A stretch of DNA of 47,131 bases from Thermoplasmata archaeon (GTDB lineage: Archaea; Thermoplasmatota; Thermoplasmata; UBA10834), in assembly GCA_029864565.1 (NCBI GenBank), contig JAOTTD010000013.1, positions 1-47,131 on the forward strand, read 5' to 3'. Of the stretch, positions 42,115-47,131 are shown piece after piece; the stretch's first letter is position 1, and each line of letters begins with the position of its first letter. The notes beneath the pieces are model-generated. The model searched no databases, was not told the DNA's origin, and saw only the letters and a list, made by a program, of their open reading frames with translations. A program made the translations under genes and the position numbers.

Positions 42115-42567
42115 TCAGGATGACTTCTCGGCCTCCTCTAGTATGATCTCTATGTTCGTGGTCTGCTCGTTCCAGGGGGTGCTCCTGCCGTACGCCCTGG
42201 GCATGTACCCCGTCTGAATCCTTCCCCTGTGAGCACACGCGTTCTTGATCTTCATGTTGTCCGCGTCGAGCCCCTTGTACTCCGCGTTGGAGCGTGCGCT
42301 CTCTATCACGACGAGTATGGCCTTCGCCGCCTTGCGCGGGTACCTCCCGGGTCCGACCTTCGGCTTCGGGCTCAGGAACATCTTGTACCTCGAGTACGGG
42401 ACTGGCGTCTTCAGATCGGCCACGCTCTGTAGGTATTCCCTCGCCTTGTCGACCCTCATGCCCTTCAGCATCTTGCAGACCTCCCTGCAGTGCTTCGGTG
42501 ACACGCTGATCTCCTTGCCGATCGCCTTGGATGTGGTCTCCGGGTCCGCCTCTTGAGTGTATCCCAT
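42115..42567 (-). CDS. rpl22: Ribosomal protein uL22
   Basis: The 150-residue protein starts MGYTQEADPETTSKAIGKEI. It shows the archaeal L22 pattern: SPKHCREVCKMLKGMRVDKA, GRYPRKAAKAILVVIESARS, and the tunnel-loop/C-terminal part CAHRGRIQTGYMPRAYGRST. Its end EIILEEAEKSS is slightly long. Confidence 0.95.
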   Translation of the reverse strand: MGYTQEADPETTSKAIGKEISVSPKHCREVCKMLKGMRVDKAREYLQSVADLKTPVPYSRYKMFLSPKPKVGPGRYPRKAAKAILVVIESARSNAEYKGLDADNMKIKNACAHRGRIQTGYMPRAYGRSTPWNEQTTNIEIILEEAEKSS

Positions 42568-42585
42568 TGTGTCCGACCTCCATCC

Positions 42586-43149
42586 TCACTTCAGCGGCAT
42601 GAACTTGGAGGACCTCGTCGCGCCGACCCCCAGTCCAGAGTGCTTTATGCTCTTCCTGGTGAGCGCGAACTCCCCAAGCGAATGACCGATCATCTCGGGC
42701 TTGATCTCTATCGGCTGGAATTCCTTGCCGTTGTATACGTGCACGGTTTTGCCAACGAACTCCGGCAGGATGAATATCTCACGCCTGTGCGTCCTCACCG
42801 GCCCATCAGTGTTCTTGATCTTTGTCATGAACGCCTCCTGCTCCGGGTTCATGCCTCGGATGTACGACCTCCGTGCCCTCGCCGGAAGCAGCTCGATGAT
42901 GTCTGCGAGAGGCATCTTCAGGAGCTCCTCCATCGTGTTTCCGCGGTAGGTGAACTCCTTCTTCCGCCTCGCCTGTATCTGGCTCTTCTTCTTCCTCATC
43001 TTCCTGCGGGAGGCCTTCGCAGACCCACCGCCGTGCCTCGCGGACGGCTTTGGCTTCTTCGGCTTGTCTGCCTTCGCCACAGCCTTCGGGGCGGGAGTGG
43101 GAGCGGGCGCGGCCGCGGTTGACGAGTTAGCCTTGACTGTTTCAGCCAT
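42586..43149 (-). CDS. rps19: Ribosomal protein uS19 with N-terminal extension
   Basis: The 187-residue protein starts MAETVKANSSTAAAPAPTPA directly after the rpl2 TAA. About 60 residues of Ala/Pro/Lys-rich sequence precede the archaeal S19 core (RKKEFTYRGNTMEELLKMPL, then EMIGHSLGEFALTRKSIKHS and GVGATRSSKFMPLK). Confidence 0.95.
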   Translation of the reverse strand: MAETVKANSSTAAAPAPTPAPKAVAKADKPKKPKPSARHGGGSAKASRRKMRKKKSQIQARRKKEFTYRGNTMEELLKMPLADIIELLPARARRSYIRGMNPEQEAFMTKIKNTDGPVRTHRREIFILPEFVGKTVHVYNGKEFQPIEIKPEMIGHSLGEFALTRKSIKHSGLGVGATRSSKFMPLK

Positions 43150-43866
43150 TTACTGCACCTTCTTTGGCTTCTTGCGTGGCTTCTTCTTGGGCGCCAGCCT
43201 GCCCACTTTCCTTCCTGGAGGCGTGTTCCTGCCAACGCTGGACTGAGTTCCAACATGCGGGTGTGCACCTCCTCCGTGCGGGTGGTCGACCGGATTCTTC
43301 GCGACCCCCTTGACCGTGAAGTACGCCTTCGATTTCGAGCCGTACGCGTGGAATTTCTTCCCAGACTTCGCAAACGGCTTCTCCTTGTGCCCGCCGCCCG
43401 CCACGAGGCCGACCGTCGCGAGGCACTTGTTATCTATCTCTTTGAACTTGCCAGAGGGCAGCAACAGCACGGTTCTCGCGCCGTGGCTCACGACCGTCGC
43501 GGCGTTGCCCGCTGTGCGCACGAGTTTGCCACCGTCACCCGGCTGCAGCTCGATGTTGTACACGATGGTTCCCTCAGGCAGCTCGCCAACGGCCTTCGTA
43601 TTGCCGGCCGCGACCGAGCCCGAAGGGCCGATCGATATTTCCTGGCCGACGAACGCTCCGTCGGGCGCGAGCATCCAGAACTGCAAGGTGTCTATGCTGA
43701 CCTTCGCCAGCGGGGCTATCCTGCCGGCCTCGTGCTTGAGGTCGACGATGGTGCCCATCCCCTGGCGTATCTTGGGATGCTTGGCATCCGTGAACTTGAG
43801 GTGTCTGGGAGACCGATAGCGGCCGTATCCCCGCCCCCTCCTCTGAGTGATAAGATTCTTTCCCAT
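43150..43866 (-). CDS. rpl2: Ribosomal protein uL2
   Basis: The 238-residue protein starts MGKNLITQRRGRGYGRYRSP at ATG 43866. The L2 signature HPHGGGAHPHVG lies near residue 200, together with VAKNPVDHPHGGG. It contributes to the peptidyl-transferase centre. The tail is basic (KKKPRKKPKKVQ). Confidence 0.96.
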   Translation of the reverse strand: MGKNLITQRRGRGYGRYRSPRHLKFTDAKHPKIRQGMGTIVDLKHEAGRIAPLAKVSIDTLQFWMLAPDGAFVGQEISIGPSGSVAAGNTKAVGELPEGTIVYNIELQPGDGGKLVRTAGNAATVVSHGARTVLLLPSGKFKEIDNKCLATVGLVAGGGHKEKPFAKSGKKFHAYGSKSKAYFTVKGVAKNPVDHPHGGGAHPHVGTQSSVGRNTPPGRKVGRLAPKKKPRKKPKKVQ

Positions 43867-43878
43867 TGCCAATACACC

Positions 43879-44157
43879 TCAGAATATGCCTATCCTCATG
43901 CCGATCTCCTCGGCCGAGTACCCCTCCTTCAGCTTGATGATCGCGTGCTTCCCGCTCTTCATGACCTTGATGTTTACTTTCTCCACCTTGGCCTCGAAAC
44001 GCTCCTCGAACGCCCTCTTCACCTCGGCCCTGGTAGCGTCCCTGCGGACGACGAATTCGAGGCGGTTGCCGTCCTTGAGGTCCTGATTGGGTGTGCCGGA
44101 CATCGAGTTCATCGTCTTCTCCGTTACATACGGGTGCAACAGCACTCCTCTCCTCAT
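43879..44157 (-). CDS. rpl23: Ribosomal protein uL23
   Basis: The protein has 92 residues from ATG 44157 (MRRGVLLHPYVTEKTMNSMS), which overlaps the rpl4 TGA (ATGA) and follows AGGTGG. The L23 core RRDATRAEVKRAFEERFEAK and the ending EIGMRIGIF are present. It sits at the tunnel exit where SRP docks. Confidence 0.95.
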   Translation of the reverse strand: MRRGVLLHPYVTEKTMNSMSGTPNQDLKDGNRLEFVVRRDATRAEVKRAFEERFEAKVEKVNIKVMKSGKHAIIKLKEGYSAEEIGMRIGIF

Positions 44158-44973
44158 TTGTCCCACCTACCCATCTCGGACAGAGCGGATTCGGAGATGA
44201 CCATCAGCCTGCCAGGGTCGCCCCCCGGGGCGAGCATGGACACGTTGAGCGCTTTTGGCGTGACGACCTCTATCCCCGACAGGTTCCTGATGCTCCTGCC
44301 GCCGTCGCATTCGTTCGACAGCACGACCAGCAGGCCTCTGGGGTTCCTGTACTTCCGTCCGCGCATCTTGCCTTTGCCAGCGCGTATCTTGCGGCCGTTC
44401 TTGGCCCTCTCGACATCATCGTAGACGCCAATCGACGAGAGCACTTCGACCGCCTCTTTAGTCGTCTTTATCGCCTCGAGGTCGTCCTTGACGATCACCG
44501 GGACAGTCAGCTCGTCGTCGAACCGATGTCCTCTGTGGCGGACTATGTCCGGAACGCTCGTGGCGTGGAGCGCTGCCAGCTTGGCCTTCAGGAGCTCCTT
44601 CTTGTTGATCTTCTTAGAATAATCCTTGTCCACCCTTGGCGGGTGCGCGCGCCTCCCGCCCACGTTGTTGGGTGATTGCGCCGCATGGGAGCTGTTCATG
44701 AGCCTCTGGACCCTCGCAACGCCGCGACCCTTGCCCCAGGTCGACACCGAATGGCGTGAGCCTGCGGTGCTCTTGGGCGCGTATGGCTGCCGGGCGTTCG
44801 CCTCCATGGCAGTGACGGCTCTGCGTATCAGGTCCGGCCTACTCGGCAGCGAAGACGCCTGGCAACTTCGCCTCCCCGGCGACTTTGCCGTCGATGCCGT
44901 AGACATTAATCTTATTCGGAGCGTGGGATGTCTTCATATCAGTCTTTTTCTTCTTGACAATCTTATCCGCCAT
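44154..44973 (-). CDS. rpl4: Ribosomal protein uL4, with a frame break near 44841
   Basis: The start ATG 44973 gives MADKIVKKKKTDMKTSHAPN and then INVYGIDGKVAGEAKLPGVF, the archaeal L4 beginning. That frame stops at a TAG (44839-44841). The rest of L4 (SRPDLIRRAVTAMEANARQP onward, with the tunnel loop and the L4 core to 44154) is in another frame. Expected sequence is AAEYRPDLIRR. The DNA GAGTAGGCCGGAC is two bases short of GAGTANAGGCCGGAC, or equivalently needs one base skipped (+1) at GAG-T-AGG. An assembly or sequencing error is most likely because L4 is essential, but programmed +1 shifting cannot be excluded. Its gene order is normal. Confidence 0.85.
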
Positions 44974-44977
44974 TCAA

Positions 44978-45982
44978 TCACGCTCCCTGTTTTGATTCAA
45001 GCGATACGAATGTGACCTGCGGCGCCTCCGGGAGCTTGATCCCGGTGTCCCTGACGGGTTCTCTGAGCCTCACGAGCCTCTTTGACGGCCCCGGGACGGA
45101 GCCGTGTAGAAGCATGTAGTTGCCCCTGATCTCTCCGTAGTTGAGGAACCCTCCCTTGGGAGTGACCTCCTCACCCTTGTCGCCTATCTTGAGGATTCTC
45201 TTGTTCAGCTCGGTCCTCTGATGGAATCCTATCTGGCCGCCCTGCGGGACGGTGTGCCTAACGAGGCCGGGCCTCTTGGGCCCTAGGTTACCGATGAGCC
45301 TCCTGTGCTTGCTGTTCTTATGCATCAGGAGCTTGGTGCCCCACCTCTTGGTGACTCCCTGCCAGCCCTTGCCCTTGGTGATGGAGCTGACATCGACCAT
45401 CGCGCCCTCGTTTGTGAAATCCCTGATCGTTACAGTCTTGCCGAGTATGCCCTTGGCGTACTCCTTGCGACCCTCCAGCGTGCCACCGCCGACCCTGATC
45501 TCCATGAGCTCGGGCTTCTTTTTCGGCAGGCCGCTTACGAGAACTGGCTGAGTATGCACGAGGATCCTCACGTCCTCGTATTCAAGCTTCTCGGCCTTTC
45601 CCCAGCCGGCCTTCTCGTCGTAGTTCTTCGGAACGGGCAACTTCCTTGAGAGATGTTTGTCCAGCTTCGCGCTCCAGACCTCTCCCACGGCCTTCCTGCC
45701 GTATGGTGAGTTGGAGTAGAACCTGACGCCGCACACCTTCATCGGGGGGACCTCGAGCACTGTGACCGGGACCTGTACCTCCTGTCCCGCGGTTGTGCTC
45801 TTCGATCTGAAATCGACTATGAACGCGTGGGTCATCCCCGCCTTGTATCCGGCGAACCCCTGCAATCTGGCATCATCCCCTTCGCCCTCAGGCCAAGAGG
45901 ATGTCCTGGCGGTTATGCTTCTGGCTCTCTTCCTGGGCGAATAGCCCATTGAGCCCTTCCTCGGACGTCTCCTTTGTGGCAT
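44978..45982 (-). CDS. rpl3: Ribosomal protein uL3
   Basis: The 334-residue protein starts MPQRRRPRKGSMGYSPRKRA at ATG 45982, after GAGGGAT. The archaeal L3 features are GFAGYKAGMTHAFIVDFRSK, KGKGWQGVTKRWGTKLLMHK and VPQGGQIGFHQRTELNKRIL. It is the first gene of the ribosomal superoperon and starts ribosome assembly on the large subunit. Confidence 0.96.
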   Translation of the reverse strand: MPQRRRPRKGSMGYSPRKRARSITARTSSWPEGEGDDARLQGFAGYKAGMTHAFIVDFRSKSTTAGQEVQVPVTVLEVPPMKVCGVRFYSNSPYGRKAVGEVWSAKLDKHLSRKLPVPKNYDEKAGWGKAEKLEYEDVRILVHTQPVLVSGLPKKKPELMEIRVGGGTLEGRKEYAKGILGKTVTIRDFTNEGAMVDVSSITKGKGWQGVTKRWGTKLLMHKNSKHRRLIGNLGPKRPGLVRHTVPQGGQIGFHQRTELNKRILKIGDKGEEVTPKGGFLNYGEIRGNYMLLHGSVPGPSKRLVRLREPVRDTGIKLPEAPQVTFVSLESKQGA

Positions 45983-45997
45983 GTGCAATCCCTCGTC

Positions 45998-46171
45998 TCG
46001 AAGCTAGATATTAGCTCGATGGCGCTCGATGAAATCGAACGCTTGAGTCGAGGCACCTGTGCTCGACCGTGACGCCTCGTGCGCGCTTGAAAATCATATT
46101 TTCAACGCGAGTGGTGGGGTGCATGAAGAGCATAGCCCATACGGCGTCTGGTCGATACCGCCTCGGTATCG
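45998..46171 (-). promoter_or_regulatory. Leader of the ribosomal operon with five hairpins
   Basis: Between the TATA box and rpl3 the leader RNA contains five short inverted repeats: 46153-46171 (CGATACCG/CGGTATCG, loop of 3), 46082-46109 (TTGAAAAT/ATTTTCAA with loop CAT, extended by CGCG/CGCG across a 1-base bulge), 46047-46067 (GTCGAG/CTCGAC), 46022-46042 (GCGCTCGAT with ATCGAACGC, one G-U) and 45998-46019 (AGCTA/TAGCT plus flanking pairs). The last lies just before the ribosome binding site. Such a series suggests a regulatory leader, perhaps bound by a ribosomal protein. Confidence 0.6.
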
Positions 46172-46190
46172 CAAACCGCTGAATGGGGTG

Positions 46191-46204
46191 CTTGTATATA
46201 AACG
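46191..46204 (-). promoter_or_regulatory. TATA box of the ribosomal protein operon
   Basis: On the minus strand CGTTTATATACAAG is a near-consensus archaeal TATA box about 210 bp before rpl3. It predicts a start near 46170 and a leader of roughly 190 nt. Confidence 0.8.
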
Positions 46205-46233
46205 TGACCGGTCGCACCGGGCGGGTGTGGCCG

Positions 46234-46554
46234 TCACTTGGCCTGCTTGGCCTTCTTCTGCGCTCGCTTGCCCCGCTCCTTCGCATTGAAGCCAGTTGCC
46301 CTCTCGAGGAACGCGTTGTACGCCTTGATCGTCTTCTGGGCGACCTCGTCTTCTACGGTCGGGTCCATGTCCGTCTCGACGCAGAGTATGTTCTTGCCGC
46401 CTTGCCACGCTCGCAACTCCTTCAAAGCGCCAAACGACGACACGTACTTGTCGCCCCTCTGGTCGACCTTGCCGAAGACCTCTGTCATGTGTGCCTTCAG
46501 CTTCTCAGGTGAGATGTTCTCCTGGTGTCCTCTCTTGACTTCGTACTCGCTCAT
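46234..46554 (-). CDS. DUF5611-like small basic protein
   Basis: The 106-residue protein starts MSEYEVKRGHQENISPEKLK. A compact alpha/beta domain of about 85 residues (KAHMTEVFGKVDQRGDKYVS, LKELRAWQGGKNILCVETDM, VAQKTIKAYNAFLERATGFN) is followed by a Lys/Arg/Ala tail (KERGKRAQKKAKQAK). I recall this pattern as DUF5611, a family mainly of Thermoplasmatota; the assignment is from memory of the motif. It is on the same strand as the ribosomal operon and just upstream of its promoter. Function unknown. Confidence 0.65.
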   Translation of the reverse strand: MSEYEVKRGHQENISPEKLKAHMTEVFGKVDQRGDKYVSSFGALKELRAWQGGKNILCVETDMDPTVEDEVAQKTIKAYNAFLERATGFNAKERGKRAQKKAKQAK

Positions 46555-46641
46555 GTGCCATCCCTTGGTCTACTCGAAGCTCAGTGCTGCCTGAAAAACC
46601 TTTCCGAGTTCAACCCCGAGGCACTTTCCCACGTCACGATG

Positions 46642-47130
46642 TCACCGCTTTTTCGACCGCCTTCTGAATAGAGTAGGAGACTCGTAAAGTCCGACGCTCT
46701 CTCTGTACGCGCGCGCCTCAGATCGTCTCCAGTATGTGCGGTACGATGCGAAGGTTATGGGTCCGATAATCAATGTGCCGAGTCCAGTCAATATCAAGGA
46801 TTCCTTCAGCGCCAGCTTGAACGCCTCCATTCCATCCGATGTGGCGTATACAAACGGAATTGAGTTATCCAAGTACTCGCCGCAATATGCGATGTGCGTA
46901 CTGCCAGAACCGTCAACTGCGATTGACACGCCCGCCTTCGGTCGGGCAAGGTTCTTGCTACGCACGTTTTCGGTCTTCCATTCGCCCTGTACCTCTTGCG
47001 CCAGGGCAAGTTCGTATATGTCCACTGCGGTGTACGACCGGATGTACGCAACGTGCGGGGCATCTTCTGAATCCAGGAATATCGAGGCTGGTGCTTGGAC
47101 TCCAAGGCCACCTTCGCCGTGGTATCCCAA
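46642..47130 (-). CDS. Membrane-anchored beta-repeat protein, C-terminal part
   Basis: The frame is open at the window edge, so the start is missing. The visible 162 residues have repeats of the type APASIFLDSEDAPHVAYI and VSIAVDGSGSTHIAYC, typical of BNR/beta-propeller blades with a D-x-x-x-x-x-x-I/V-A-Y motif. A membrane helix (about 20 residues, ESLILTGLGTLIIGPITFAS) follows, then a basic tail (YWRRSEARAY to FRRRSKKR) inside the cell. The outer part likely lies on the cell surface. Confidence 0.65.
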   Translation of the reverse strand: MGYHGEGGLGVQAPASIFLDSEDAPHVAYIRSYTAVDIYELALAQEVQGEWKTENVRSKNLARPKAGVSIAVDGSGSTHIAYCGEYLDNSIPFVYATSDGMEAFKLALKESLILTGLGTLIIGPITFASYRTYWRRSEARAYRESVGLYESPTLFRRRSKKR

Positions 47131-47131
47131 G

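Overview
The window is archaeal DNA of moderately high GC. The ribosomal protein genes are archaeal in type and order, SecY is followed by a DUF106/Oxa1-like insertase, and there are an archaeal Cbf5, an RNase P subunit Rpp29, an archaeal aIF1 and a PolB2-type polymerase. Together with a DUF5611-like gene, a histidine-kinase remnant of a type common in that group and a TM/coiled-coil/KaiC-like protein, this suggests a member of the Thermoplasmatota. That placement is inference; the domain Archaea is secure.

Layout. (1) 1-3.7 kb is an accessory island: the start of an FAD oxidase, an unknown membrane protein exactly bounded by two copies of a short repeat, a small unknown protein, a frameshifted serine hydrolase and the tail of a histidine kinase. 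(2) 3.9-10.2 kb is chromosomal housekeeping: HD phosphohydrolase, EamA transporter, DUF504, FprA flavodiiron protein, apt-hpt purine salvage pair and a TctA-like permease. (3) 10.28-10.58 kb holds a probable structured RNA. (4) 10.6-14.4 kb is a three-gene operon of a degenerate RadA-like protein, a 96-residue protein and a PolB2-family polymerase carrying a 169-residue mini-intein. (5) 14.6-20.4 kb is a second accessory island in which the same repeat, in opposite orientation, separates small genes: 4-TM, TM plus zinc-ribbon, HslV/proteasome-like and unknown proteins. (6) 20.4-29.4 kb carries catalase, small membrane proteins, a GNAT acetyltransferase, a YtcJ-type amidohydrolase, a 952-residue TM/coiled-coil/RecA-like protein and an MBL-fold protein. 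(7) 29.4-46.0 kb, all on the minus strand, is the S10-spc ribosomal superoperon from rpl3 to secY, then DUF106, cmk and cbf5, preceded by a TATA box and a leader with five hairpins. (8) DUF5611-like and partial membrane-anchored genes close the window.

The most unusual signal is the dispersed repeat with core AAAAGGCCATAGGGGCGG (usually preceded by TGAG). Twelve exact or decayed copies lie in the two accessory islands and I found none in the core regions. In several units the repeat precedes one small gene, and the next copy supplies that gene's stop codon, so the islands look like arrays of single-gene cassettes. No recombinase is visible in the window. Other items of interest are the intein in a PolB2 polymerase, the RadA-like/small protein/PolB2 operon, the hairpin-rich leader of the ribosomal operon, a +1 frame break in rpl4, and the candidate RNA beside polB.
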